Shown here piece by piece: positions 17,735 to 25,738 of a DNA stretch of 42,486 nucleotides. The notes under the pieces are model-generated. The model worked only from the letters and a program-made list of their open reading frames with translations, had not been told where the DNA came from and made no database searches. The stretch lies in NCBI GenBank assembly GCA_026125445.1, contig JAHCLE010000009.1:1-42486 (forward strand). The letters are read 5' to 3'. This DNA is from Burkholderiales bacterium (GTDB lineage Bacteria > Pseudomonadota > Gammaproteobacteria > Burkholderiales > Usitatibacteraceae). A program made the position numbers and the translations under genes. The number at the start of each line of letters is the position of its first letter. The stretch's first letter is position 1.

Positions 17735-18648
17735 CAGGCCGCCCCGAAATCCCGGCAGACGATGGAGCCCTTGCCGCCGCGCTTGGCCTCGAACATGGCG
17801 CGGTCGGCCGCCTCGAGGACGCTTGCCGCCGAAACGTCGGGTGCCGTCACGGTGACGGCGCCGATGCTGCAGCTCACGGGCCAGCGTCCGGCCCCGAAGG
17901 CCTTCTGCATTTCCCGCAGCAGCTCGGCGGCCACCTGCTCCGCCCCGCGCGCGTCGGTGTCGGGAAGCGCCACGACGAACTCGTCGCCGCCGATCCTCGC
18001 CGGCGTGTCCGCCTCCCGCAGGCAGCGGGCGAGGACTTCGGCCACGGCCTGGAGGACGCGGTCACCCTCGGCGTGGCCGCGCGAGTCGTTCACGGACTTG
18101 AATTCGTCGAGGTCGAGATAGGCCACCGTGAGGGGGGAGCTTCGCCGGCGCGCTAGGGCGAGGTCGTGGGCGAGGGTCTCCTCGAAGGCACGGCGCCCGG
18201 CCAGTCCCGTGAGCGCGTCCGTGCGTGCGAGCGTGCGCTGCGTGGCCAGGGCGTCCTTGGAGGTGGCGAGCAGGCCGCTCGTGATCGCGAAGAAGCCGAA
18301 GCGCACGAGCGCGTTCCAGACCGGAATGGCCGGGTGGGAGTAGACGGGGTGCGACAGGAGGTCCGCGGAGAACCAGACCGCGCAGGAGATCACGGCCATC
18401 GCCATGCCGGCCCCGCGGCCGCAGTACCACGTCGCGATTCCCACCGGCAGCAGGTAGAAGAGCGAGAAGGAGATCTCGTAGCCGAGGACGTAGTCGATTC
18501 CGCCCACCAGCACGAGGGTCGCCAGCGCGACGGCGAACGAGCCGACGGGAGGCGCACCCGAAAGGACGGCGTGCGCGCGCGCCAGCAGGCGCCGTGCCAT
18601 TCGCTCGGGATTTGACGGGGCATCGCGGCCGCCGGTCGCCGGGACCAT
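17734..18648 (-). CDS. membrane-bound diguanylate cyclase (GGDEF)
   Basis: 304 residues. Four or so hydrophobic segments between 37 and 128 form an N-terminal membrane sensor; the GGDEF domain follows from about 140. The active-site motif is RIGGDEF with GGDEF at 220-224, and an inhibitory I-site RxxD (Arg211 to Asp214) sits five residues before it. It should therefore make c-di-GMP from two GTP with product feedback. There is no EAL domain. Met17 is a possible alternative start. It is followed by tag with a one-base overlap. Confidence 0.93.
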   Translation of the reverse strand: MVPATGGRDAPSNPERMARRLLARAHAVLSGAPPVGSFAVALATLVLVGGIDYVLGYEISFSLFYLLPVGIATWYCGRGAGMAMAVISCAVWFSADLLSHPVYSHPAIPVWNALVRFGFFAITSGLLATSKDALATQRTLARTDALTGLAGRRAFEETLAHDLALARRRSSPLTVAYLDLDEFKSVNDSRGHAEGDRVLQAVAEVLARCLREADTPARIGGDEFVVALPDTDARGAEQVAAELLREMQKAFGAGRWPVSCSIGAVTVTAPDVSAASVLEAADRAMFEAKRGGKGSIVCRDFGAA

Positions 18649-18702
18649 GCCCGCATTCTAGTGGCGGGCGACTCTCCGGTGGTAGGAGCGGTGAAGGCCC
18701 GC

Positions 18703-19935
18703 CTAGGCGAGCCAGCGCCGGATGCGGTCGTACACCTCCGGCCGGTCCAGCAGGTCGAGGTGGTTCATGCCGTAGCCGATCCACTGCCGGCTTGCGGGAA
18801 CCCCCAGGGCGCCCTTGGGCGTCCGGCCCAGCCCGAGCGCGCTGGGAACGGGCACCAGGCCGTCGCCGAGGAAGCGCTCGCGAAGGCTGGCGCCCTTCCG
18901 GGCAAGCGACGCGGCGGCCGCGAAGCACTGCACGCCCGCGGGCAATGGCACGAGGCGCCGCTTCGGGCCGGCCCGGTGCGTCGTGGCGAAGCGGTCCTTC
19001 CCGCTCCAGTCCTCGTCCAGCAGGTTGCCGTGGCGGAGGTCCGTGATACCGGCGCTGCGCAGCTTTCCCAGCCGGGCCAGGGCCGTCGTGTAGGGGCTGC
19101 GGTCGAGGACCACGTTCACCCAGTTGCCGCCGCGCTCCAGCGGCGCGCCATCGTGCGGCGTGCCGAGGAACACGATCTTCGTCAGCCTGCCCGTCCAGGC
19201 GCGCCTTTCCCCGGTCGCGCACTGCACGGCGCTGCGCGCGACCAGGCCGCCCATGCTGTGGGCGACGATGGCGATCTCCTCCACGGGGACGGGCCAGGCG
19301 CGGACGAGCGACTCCACGAGGCGCGCGAATTGCCGCCCGTTGGTGGAGACGTGCATTCCGGAGTTGTAGTGCAGGTAGACCGGCGTGTAGCGCGGCTCGA
19401 TGCCGGGCTCCGCGGCGATCGCGGCGCCGTGGTCGTGGCCGTTTCGCTCCCATTGCAGGTCGTTGCGGCACAGGCCGTGCACGAGGATGAGGATCCTGCC
19501 CGTCGGCTGCGCGATCGCCTTCGCGAGGCTGGGGCGGCGCAGCACGAGCGCCTGCCCGCCGCGGCGAAAGCGCATGGAGAGGGCGAGCGGGTTGCCGCTG
19601 GCGGCGAGGTGGTCGCCCAGCACGCCGTTGAGGGCGGCGAGGACGGCCTCGCGCGCGGGGGACGACGGCTCCTCTCCCATCCGCGAGGCGAGGTTGGCGA
19701 GGGCCAGGTCGACGCCACCGCCGACGAGCCGCGTCACGCCCCGGATGCTGCGGTAGACGAGGCCGGTGATGCCCTTCGCGGGTTTCCGCGTGGCCTTGCC
19801 GAGAGGTGCGGGAACGAGCGAGATGTTGTGGTGCATCGTCTCGACGATGCCCGTGATGCCGAGCGTCGCGTCGATGGCCAGGCGCCCGATGCCCTGGAGG
19901 TCGCTGGCGTGCACGTGGCGGGGCTTGGCGCTCAT
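18703..19935 (-). CDS. alpha/beta hydrolase, lipase/PGAP1-like
   Basis: 410 residues. The hydrolase core carries the oxyanion strand RILILVHGLCRNDLQW, the nucleophile elbow IVAHSMGGLVARSA with its Ser, and a following KIVFLGTPHDGAP typical of lipase-like esterases. About 130 residues precede the core. No signal peptide is seen. Substrate unknown. It starts 5 bases after the phosphatase-like gene upstream, as the last member of a closely packed five-gene chain. Confidence 0.85.
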   Translation of the reverse strand: MSAKPRHVHASDLQGIGRLAIDATLGITGIVETMHHNISLVPAPLGKATRKPAKGITGLVYRSIRGVTRLVGGGVDLALANLASRMGEEPSSPAREAVLAALNGVLGDHLAASGNPLALSMRFRRGGQALVLRRPSLAKAIAQPTGRILILVHGLCRNDLQWERNGHDHGAAIAAEPGIEPRYTPVYLHYNSGMHVSTNGRQFARLVESLVRAWPVPVEEIAIVAHSMGGLVARSAVQCATGERRAWTGRLTKIVFLGTPHDGAPLERGGNWVNVVLDRSPYTTALARLGKLRSAGITDLRHGNLLDEDWSGKDRFATTHRAGPKRRLVPLPAGVQCFAAAASLARKGASLRERFLGDGLVPVPSALGLGRTPKGALGVPASRQWIGYGMNHLDLLDRPEVYDRIRRWLA

Positions 19936-19940
19936 GCCCC

Positions 19941-20480
19941 TCAGAATATCTCGAAAGCGATTCCGTGCCTCTTCAATTGCTCATCGACGAGGCGTTTCCA
20001 CGGGCCCTTGGGCGTCCAGATCCTCTCCACCGCCTTCCAGGCCTCGTCCGGCGATTCCTTGAGGACGATGGCGCGGTAGAGAAAAGTCATCGTGGAAGCG
20101 CGCAGGTTGACCTGGCAGTGCACCAGCACCTTGCGGCCCTCGAGCGCCTTCATCACCGCGGCGAAGGTCTCGAAGTCGCGCTCCGAGGGCTTGTCGAAGA
20201 CGATGGGGATGTTCACGAACACGATGCCCTGGGAGCCCACGATCTTCCCCTCGTCGCGCACGGCGTCCTGCACCGTGGGCGGGGCGAGGTAGACGACCGC
20301 CTCGAAGCCCTGCGCCTTAAGGCCCTCGAGGGACTTCGCGGGCGGCTGGCCGGAGGTGAAGATCGTGGCCGTGGCCTGGACGAGGTTGGGGGGCGCGTCG
20401 GGCCAGGCTTGCGCTTGCGAGGGGAGGGCGGCGAGGACGAGGGCGATCTGCGCGAGTGTCGTCGTGAATGCGCGGTTCAT
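19941..20480 (-). CDS. exported phosphatase-like protein, copy 2 (HC-X4-R loop)
   Basis: 179 residues with a signal peptide (about 1-25, ending AQA). It has the same fold and shortened loop as the protein at 16540: KVLVHCQVNLRASTMTFLYR with Cys122 and Arg127. Shared blocks include GFEAVVYLAP, the IPIVFDKPSERDFETF region and RIWTPKGPW near the end. Periplasmic or anchored. The ATG at 20480 follows the TPR gene stop by one base. Substrate unknown; loss of one loop residue makes catalysis uncertain. Confidence 0.75.
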   Translation of the reverse strand: MNRAFTTTLAQIALVLAALPSQAQAWPDAPPNLVQATATIFTSGQPPAKSLEGLKAQGFEAVVYLAPPTVQDAVRDEGKIVGSQGIVFVNIPIVFDKPSERDFETFAAVMKALEGRKVLVHCQVNLRASTMTFLYRAIVLKESPDEAWKAVERIWTPKGPWKRLVDEQLKRHGIAFEIF

Positions 20481-20481
20481 G

Positions 20482-21633
20482 TCAGTGCCCCAGTTCCCTC
20501 AATGCGTCGCCCAGCCGCCGGCGCTGGCCCTCGTCAGCCATCGGCATTCCCTCGAGCCACGCGCGCCTGCTCGCGTCGGCGGAATCGAGACGAATCGCCA
20601 CGCGCAGCATCGGCACCGCACGCGAGGGCTCGTCCTCCAGGATATGGATCCAGGCGAGCAGCGCGTAGGCATCCGCGAACGACGGATCGACCGCGAGGGC
20701 CTGCCCGATGGCCGCCTTGGCGTCGCCGAGGCGGCGCTCGCTCAACGCGATGTAGGAGCGCACCCAGTGTGCGTCGCGCGAGGCGGGATCGATGAGGAGC
20801 GCGGCTTCCGCCATGCGCCCTGCCTCGGCGAGCGACTCCTCCCGCCCCTTGTCGCGCCAGGGGCGGGAGTCCTCGACGTGCGTCATGGCGATGGCGGCGT
20901 AGGCGCGCGCGAACCGGGGATCGATCGAGATCGCCTCGCGGAAGAGCTCGCGGGCGCGGGCGTTCCCGTCGGCGCTGCGGGCGAGGAACGCCGCCTCGCC
21001 GCGCATGAAGGTCTCGAAGGCCTGGGGGCTGCGCGTGTGCGGCGACGACAGGCGCCGGCGCTCCAGCTCGTTCACGGGCACCGGCAGCGCCCCGGCGAGT
21101 TTCACCGCGATCTCGCCCGGCAGGTCGAGCACTTCGCCCGGCGCCTTCTCCAGGCGCGCCGTCCAGAGCTGGCGGCCGGACTGCCGGTCGGCGAGCGCCG
21201 CGTGGACGCGGATCGTGCTCGTCCCCGACTGCACGGAGCCGCCCACGACGTAGCCGGCGGAGGCCTGCCGGTCGGGCGACGCGTCGCGTCCGTCCGAGCC
21301 GACGACCCGCAGGCCGGTCACCTGGCCGAGCCGCTCGGCGAGATCCCAGTCCAGGCCGCGGGCGATGGTCGCGGCACGGGCGTCGCCTGGCGCGGCCTCG
21401 AATGGCCGAATGGAGATCGTGGGCAGGTCCTCGGCCAGGCGGGCGAGCGCCGCTTCGTCGGGCCAGGTGGTGGCGCCGGCAACGGAAGTGCTGCCAGTCG
21501 CGGGGGATTCCACCGTGGTGCTCCCGAACTTGACGGCCCACCACCCGAGGAGGCCGAGGACGGCGACCGCGACCGCGAAGGCGAGGGCGGCCTTGCGCTG
21601 TCGGGGAGTGGCAGGCGGGCGTCGCGATTTCAT
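20482..21633 (-). CDS. membrane-anchored TPR protein
   Basis: 383 residues. A basic N-terminus and one membrane helix (about 15-37) precede a region (about 62-180) resembling the TolB-N/FlgO-like domain often seen after CadC-type DNA-binding heads. Tetratricopeptide-like repeats run from about 205 to 360, for example ARELFREAISIDPRFARAYAAIA and AKAAIGQALAVDPSFADAYALLA. No DNA-binding or enzymatic domain is visible, so it is probably a periplasmic scaffold. The ATG at 21633 overlaps the nitronate monooxygenase stop as ATGA. Confidence 0.8.
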   Translation of the reverse strand: MKSRRPPATPRQRKAALAFAVAVAVLGLLGWWAVKFGSTTVESPATGSTSVAGATTWPDEAALARLAEDLPTISIRPFEAAPGDARAATIARGLDWDLAERLGQVTGLRVVGSDGRDASPDRQASAGYVVGGSVQSGTSTIRVHAALADRQSGRQLWTARLEKAPGEVLDLPGEIAVKLAGALPVPVNELERRRLSSPHTRSPQAFETFMRGEAAFLARSADGNARARELFREAISIDPRFARAYAAIAMTHVEDSRPWRDKGREESLAEAGRMAEAALLIDPASRDAHWVRSYIALSERRLGDAKAAIGQALAVDPSFADAYALLAWIHILEDEPSRAVPMLRVAIRLDSADASRRAWLEGMPMADEGQRRRLGDALRELGH

Positions 21634-22691
21634 GGCGCGCCGTTGCGCGCCCAGGCCAGCCCCCGCGCCAGCTCGCGCGTGAGTTCGCCCGCCGGGATCT
21701 CGCGGCAGCCGCTCGCGTTCTGGCCGGACCAGAGGGGCGAGAAGTCGCCGCTGCCCAGGCTCTCGGCCCTGGCGCGAAGCGGCGCCACGGCCGGGGCGGC
21801 CAGCGGGAACTGCGGCGCGAGCGGGCTGATGGGGCCCACCTCGCGCACCAGCCGGTTCACGATGCCGCGGGAAGGTCGGCCGGTGAAGACGTTGGTGAGC
21901 ACGGTGGCGCGCGCCGACTCGCTCCTGAGCGCCGCGCGGTGCATCGGGGTCGTGGTGACCTCGGGACAGAGGAGGTAGGCCGTGCCCACCTGCACGCCGG
22001 AAGCGCCCAGCGCCATGGCCGCGGCGACGCCCTTCGCATCCGCGATGCCGCCGGCCGCGATCACGGGCACCTTCACCGCCTTCACCACCTGCGGCACCAG
22101 CGCGAAGGTGCCGACCTGGGTGGCGATGTCGTCCGTGAGGAACATGCCGCGGTGCCCGCCGGCCTCGACACCCTGGGCGATGACGGCGTCGACCCCGTGG
22201 CGCTCGAGCCAGATCGCCTCCTCTACGGTGGTGGCCGAGGACAGGACCTTCGAGCCCATCGCCTTGACGCGCGCCATCAATTCCGGGGATGGCAGGCCGA
22301 AATGGAAGCTCACCACCTTCGGCTTGAACTCCTCGATCACCGCGGCGGCCGCGGCGTCGAAGGGAATGCGCGCCGGCCCCTTCGGGATGGCGGCCGCGTC
22401 GATCCCGAATTCCTCGTAGTAGGGCGCGAGGGCCGCGAGCCAGGCCGCGTCGCGCTCGGGCAGGTGAACCGGCTGCTCGTGGCAGAAGAAGTTGACGTTG
22501 TACGGCCGGTTCGTCTGCGAGTGGATCGCGAAGAGCTCCTTGCGGATCGCCGCGGGCTCCAGCATCGCGCAGGGCAGCGAACCCAGGCCGCCGGCATTGC
22601 ACACGGCGACGGTGAGCGCGGAGAGCTGCACGCCGGCCATGGGGGCCTGGATGACGGGTAGCTCCGTGCCCAGGATCTCGCGAAGCGTCAT
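21630..22691 (-). CDS. nitronate monooxygenase (2-nitropropane dioxygenase family)
   Basis: 353 residues. An FMN-dependent TIM barrel that oxidises alkyl nitronates such as propionate 3-nitronate. Family blocks are PVIQAPMAGV at the N-terminus, GLGSLPCAML, the active-site loop GVEAGGHRG, and the phosphate-binding IAAGGIADAKGVAAAMALGASGVQVGTAYL. ATGA overlaps on both sides tie it to a small membrane protein upstream and the TPR protein downstream. Some family members act on other flavin substrates, so the true substrate is open. Confidence 0.92.
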   Translation of the reverse strand: MTLREILGTELPVIQAPMAGVQLSALTVAVCNAGGLGSLPCAMLEPAAIRKELFAIHSQTNRPYNVNFFCHEQPVHLPERDAAWLAALAPYYEEFGIDAAAIPKGPARIPFDAAAAAVIEEFKPKVVSFHFGLPSPELMARVKAMGSKVLSSATTVEEAIWLERHGVDAVIAQGVEAGGHRGMFLTDDIATQVGTFALVPQVVKAVKVPVIAAGGIADAKGVAAAMALGASGVQVGTAYLLCPEVTTTPMHRAALRSESARATVLTNVFTGRPSRGIVNRLVREVGPISPLAPQFPLAAPAVAPLRARAESLGSGDFSPLWSGQNASGCREIPAGELTRELARGLAWARNGAP

Positions 22692-23038
22692 GGCGCCGGC
22701 TCCTTCGTGCGCCGGCGAAGCGCCGCCGCTGCGTGGGCCACCAGCATTCCCGGCAGCGAAAGCGCCGCGAAGACGATGAGCCCCAGCGGCCACAGCCCGC
22801 CCAGCTCGCCGTTGCGGATCGCCATGCCGACGAACTGGAAGAGGAAGAGCGCGAGCGCCCAGCGCCACGGCTTCTGCGGCCACAGGTAGCCGAGAAGGGC
22901 GCACGCCAGGAGTGCCGCGGGATAGGCGGCGGACCAGTAGAGGGTTGCGTCCCAGGCCTCGCGCCGCCGGGAAAGGACCGAGGCGCCGATCCAGAGCGCT
23001 GCGCCCGTGGCGGCGGCGATGACGAAGGGCGGTTTCAA
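22688..23038 (-). CDS. small multi-pass membrane protein, unknown
   Basis: About 116 residues with four hydrophobic helices and a basic tail (RRRTKEPAP). No family recognised. A GTG at 23080 would add 14 residues but would lie inside the operator at 23061-23080. The TTG at 23038 has GGGAG 7 bases upstream and is preferred, without certainty. Its stop overlaps the nitronate monooxygenase start as ATGA, and it heads the five-gene chain. It is divergent from the membrane protein and Xre pair. Confidence 0.6.
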   Translation of the reverse strand: MKPPFVIAAATGAALWIGASVLSRRREAWDATLYWSAAYPAALLACALLGYLWPQKPWRWALALFLFQFVGMAIRNGELGGLWPLGLIVFAALSLPGMLVAHAAAALRRRTKEPAP

Positions 23039-23060
23039 GGTTGAACTCCCTTGACTCGCG

Positions 23061-23121
23061 GTGTCAAAAATACTTGACACAGCTCCTGGTCCCCGCCTAG
23101 AGTGTCAAATAACTTTGACAT
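23061..23121 (+). promoter_or_regulatory. promoter with two TGTCAA-N6-TTGACA operators
   Basis: Two palindromes share the form TGTCAA-N6-TTGACA: 23062-23079 (within GTGTCAAAAATACTTGACAC) and 23103-23120. Their centres are 41 bases apart, about four helical turns. The TTGACA at 23074-23079 can serve as -35, with TAGAGT at 23098-23103 as -10 (18-base spacer). The first operator then covers the -35 element and the second covers the start site, an arrangement suited to repression. The Xre regulator two genes downstream is the natural candidate binder. Confidence 0.7.
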
Positions 23122-23160
23122 CCTGTCATCTTTCGAGGACAGGGGGAGCGGGAGAAAACC

Positions 23161-23574
23161 ATGGACATGTCCTTCAAGGAAAAAAGCCTCTGGGTACAGC
23201 TTCTCGGCCTGCTCGGCGTCTACGCCTGGTACTTCGCGACCGTCCTGCCCGCGGCCGCGCCCTCCGTGATGCCGCAGCACGTCGTGCTCTTCGCCGTGGC
23301 AGTCGGCTACCTCGTGGCCGTGCAGGGGGCGGGACACATCGTGATCGCGGTCTTCGATCCGCGCGACGACACCGACGAACGCGACCGGCTCATCGCGCTC
23401 AAGGGGGCGTACGCGGGCTCGTGGGTGCTGGCGGCGGGCGTCTTCACGGCGCTGTACGCCGCGATCGGCACGGAAGGCAACTTCCTGTTCACGCACCTGC
23501 TGCTCGCTTCCTGGGTGCTTTCCTGCCTCGTGGAGATCGCCGCGCAGCTCTACCTGTACCGGCACGGGACCTGA
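23161..23574 (+). CDS. four-helix membrane protein, DUF2178-like
   Basis: 137 residues with four predicted membrane helices (about 12-30, 38-60, 82-103, 108-130). The loop between helices 2 and 3 carries DERDRLIALKGAYAGS, which resembles DUF2178-type proteins that are commonly paired with tiny Xre regulators. The role is unknown; a membrane signal passed to the regulator is one idea. GGGGGAGCGGGAG lies just before the ATG. The regulator gene follows after 3 bases. Confidence 0.75.
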   Translation: MDMSFKEKSLWVQLLGLLGVYAWYFATVLPAAAPSVMPQHVVLFAVAVGYLVAVQGAGHIVIAVFDPRDDTDERDRLIALKGAYAGSWVLAAGVFTALYAAIGTEGNFLFTHLLLASWVLSCLVEIAAQLYLYRHGT

Positions 23575-23577
23575 GCG

Positions 23578-23799
23578 ATGGGCAAGGGCGCCCCCCGCAT
23601 CAGCAACGACATCCGGGCCCTGCGGTTCGCGCGGGGCGAGATGACCCAGCAGGCACTCGCCGACCGGATCGGCGTCACCCGCCAGACGGTGAACGCCATC
23701 GAGGGCAACAAGTACTCGCCCTCGCTCGAGGTCGCGTTCCGGATCGCGCGCGCGCTCGAACTGCCCCTGGAGAAGGTCTTCCAGTACGAGGAGGACTGA
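23578..23799 (+). CDS. small Xre-family helix-turn-helix regulator
   Basis: 73 residues consisting of little more than one HTH_3 domain. ALADRIGVTRQTVNAIEGNK is the helix-turn-helix and YSPSLEVAFRIARALELPLEKVF is the typical tail of the compact Xre subgroup. It begins 3 bases after the membrane protein gene, so the two form one operon. Likely an autorepressor acting on the twin palindromes upstream of the operon; this is inferred from position. Confidence 0.92.
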   Translation: MGKGAPRISNDIRALRFARGEMTQQALADRIGVTRQTVNAIEGNKYSPSLEVAFRIARALELPLEKVFQYEED

Positions 23800-23820
23800 C
23801 CGGGAGCACATGCCGCGGGA

Positions 23821-23862
23821 TCAGCCCCGGTACGCCGGGGCGATGGGGCGAAGGCAGGCCAT
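23821..23862 (-). CDS. possible 13-residue peptide with strong ribosome binding site
   Basis: The minus-strand frame MACLRPIAPAYRG has AGAGGAGGA ending 4 bases before its ATG, one of the strongest Shine-Dalgarno matches in the window. It follows the VOC gene by 16 bases, and its last codons lie in a GC hairpin. It may be a real micropeptide, a coupled leader, or chance. Confidence 0.3.
   Translation of the reverse strand: MACLRPIAPAYRG
23824..23841. terminator. hairpin between convergent xre and VOC genes
   Basis: GCCCCGG and CCGGGGC arms around TACG form a compact, very stable hairpin in the 79-base convergent gap. No T-run follows on either strand, so terminator activity is uncertain. Confidence 0.4.
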
Positions 23863-23878
23863 GGTGTCCTCCTCTCGT

Positions 23879-24265
23879 TCAGAAGCCCGCCGGCGGCTGC
23901 CAGAGCTCGACCTTGTTGCCCTCCGGGTCGACGACCCAGCCGAACTTGCCGAACTCCGATTCCTCGACCTTGTCCTGCACGTTGCAGCCCTCCTTGCGAA
24001 GGGTGTCGAGGAGCGCGTGCAGGTCGTCCACGCGGTAGTTGATCATGAAGGGCGAGGTGCTCGGCGCGAAATAGTCGCTCTCGCCCTCGAAGAGGTTCCA
24101 GACGGTCGTCCCGTTGAAGGGCTGGCCATTCGCGTCGACCCACCGGAAGGCGGAGCCGCCCCACGGCTCGAGCGTGATGCCCAGGTGGCGCTGGTACCAC
24201 TCGCGAAGCGCCGCCGCGTCCTTCGCCTTGAAGAAGATGCCGCCGATGCCCGTGACCCGCTTCAT
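23879..24265 (-). CDS. VOC family protein (glyoxalase/bleomycin-resistance fold)
   Basis: 128 residues, one VOC domain of two beta-alpha-beta3 units. It opens with VTGIGGIFFKAKDAAALREWYQRHLG and ends FGWVVDPEGNKVELWQPP, where the final Glu is a usual metal ligand. Such proteins include glyoxalases, dioxygenases and antibiotic-binding proteins; substrate unknown. The ATG at 24265 overlaps the upstream small gene as ATGA. It is downstream in the racemase operon. Confidence 0.88.
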   Translation of the reverse strand: MKRVTGIGGIFFKAKDAAALREWYQRHLGITLEPWGGSAFRWVDANGQPFNGTTVWNLFEGESDYFAPSTSPFMINYRVDDLHALLDTLRKEGCNVQDKVEESEFGKFGWVVDPEGNKVELWQPPAGF

Positions 24266-24498
24266 GCCTGCCTCCGGTGTGCGTCCAGGAAATCGCGGCC
24301 CGATGCCGTCACCGAGACGAGGGCCGCGCGCCCCGCCTCGTGGCTGCGCGCCAGGAAGCCGCGCGCGTTCGCTTCCTCCCACACCGGCAGCCGCGGGCAG
24401 GAAGTGCGCCAGGCCTCCATCACCTCCGAATAGGGACGCGGCGCGGGGCCGATCCACTCGAGGAGGTCCACGATCAGCGCGTCGACGGCGTCTTCCAT
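24262..24498 (-). CDS. small conserved hypothetical protein, winged-helix-like
   Basis: 78 residues, mostly helical, with YSEVMEAWRTSCPRLPVWEEA followed by a short region resembling a wing (RAALVSVTASGRDFL). It resembles a widespread uncharacterised proteobacterial family. ATG at 24498 is chosen because it starts 7 bases after the racemase stop; the longer frame overlaps that gene. No function can be assigned. Confidence 0.7.
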   Translation of the reverse strand: MEDAVDALIVDLLEWIGPAPRPYSEVMEAWRTSCPRLPVWEEANARGFLARSHEAGRAALVSVTASGRDFLDAHRRQA

Positions 24499-24505
24499 GC
24501 AGGCC

Positions 24506-25606
24506 TCACTCGACCCGGTAGCGCCGGACGTTCTCTTCGTTCCACTCGATGCCGCTGCCGGGCTCGTCACTGATCACGGCCTCGCCCTTCTCGATGCGCA
24601 GCGGCTCGCGCAGGATGGGCTCGGCCCAGTCGGCGTACTCCAGCCAGTGGCAGGTGGGCGAGGCGGCGAGCAGATGCGCGCTCACCTCGGGGAAGAGGTG
24701 GCTGGAGACGGGAAGCCCCGCCGCTTCCGCGATGGCCGCCGCGCGCATCCAGCCGGTGACGCCGCCGATCTTCATCGCGTCCGGCATGCACAGGTCCGAG
24801 CCGCCGGCCGCCACGCATTTCGCCATCTCGTGCGGCCCCCACCAGTTCTCGCCCATCTGGATGGGGATCGTCGACTTGGCGCGGATGGCGGCGTGGCCCT
24901 CGTAGTCGTCCTGGGACGTGGGCTCCTCCACCCAGGCAAGCCCCTCGCCGGCGAGCGCCTCGCAGCGAACGACGGCCTCGGCCACCGAGAGCGACTGGTT
25001 GTAGTCGCTCATCAGGACGACCATCTCTCCCACGGCCGCCCGAACCGCGCGCACGACCTCCACGTCGGCCTTCGCGTCCGCGTAGCCCAGGCGCACCTTG
25101 ATCGCCGTGAATCCGGGCGCGACGAGCTGTTCGGCCTCGACCGCGGCCTTGGCGGGACCGACGATCCCGAGACCGCGGCTGTTGTAGGCGGGCACCTTGC
25201 GCGGCGTTGCGCCCAGCAGCCGCGCCAGCGGCATTCCCGCGGCCTTCGCGAGCGCGTCCCACGCCGCCATGTCGATGCCCGCGAGCGCCATGCCGGCGAT
25301 GCCCTTGGCGCCCAGCAGGCGGAACTGGCGCTGCAGCTTTCGGTCGATGTCGAGCGGCGCGACGGGATCGCCGGTGAGCGTGGCCGCCACGTTCTCGATC
25401 ATCTGCACCGTGGGCTTGAGCGCGACCGGCGTGTAGCAGAAGAGGTAGGCGCTTCCCGTGATGCCCTGCTCGGTGACGAGATCCACGAGGACGAGCGGCG
25501 CGACGCCCACGGTGCCGCCGCTCGTCTGCAGGGGCAGGCGCATCGGCACGCTCACGGCGCGCGCGCGCAGCTCTCGGAGAGTGAGGCGGGGGTGCGGCAG
25601 CGTCAT
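24506..25606 (-). CDS. mandelate-racemase-like enolase superfamily enzyme (K-x-R active site)
   Basis: 366 residues. Very similar in layout to Pseudomonas putida mandelate racemase: metal ligands at Asp201 (SDYNQS), Glu227 (WVEEPTSQDDYEGH) and Glu253 (QMGENWW). DAMKIGGVTGW with Asp276, the catalytic His303 in SSHLFPE, and Glu323 in WLE also match. The other catalytic base motif reads K170-V-R172 where mandelate racemase has K-x-K, so the S-face base is Arg. It should still abstract a proton alpha to a carboxylate, but substrate or outcome (epimerisation or dehydration) may differ. AGGAGA precedes the ATG. A decayed partial copy lies at 26643-26827. Confidence 0.9.
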   Translation of the reverse strand: MTLPHPRLTLRELRARAVSVPMRLPLQTSGGTVGVAPLVLVDLVTEQGITGSAYLFCYTPVALKPTVQMIENVAATLTGDPVAPLDIDRKLQRQFRLLGAKGIAGMALAGIDMAAWDALAKAAGMPLARLLGATPRKVPAYNSRGLGIVGPAKAAVEAEQLVAPGFTAIKVRLGYADAKADVEVVRAVRAAVGEMVVLMSDYNQSLSVAEAVVRCEALAGEGLAWVEEPTSQDDYEGHAAIRAKSTIPIQMGENWWGPHEMAKCVAAGGSDLCMPDAMKIGGVTGWMRAAAIAEAAGLPVSSHLFPEVSAHLLAASPTCHWLEYADWAEPILREPLRIEKGEAVISDEPGSGIEWNEENVRRYRVE

Positions 25607-25738
25607 GGGCGCTCTCCTCGCGGGAATCGGCGCCTCGGGAAGGCCTGCGGCTGCTGGCGGGTCCCAGGCACGCCGGATTCTACTCCCCTGCGCCAGGGGA
25701 CTCTTTCCGCCGGAGCGGGCCGACCCTAGAATTGCGGC

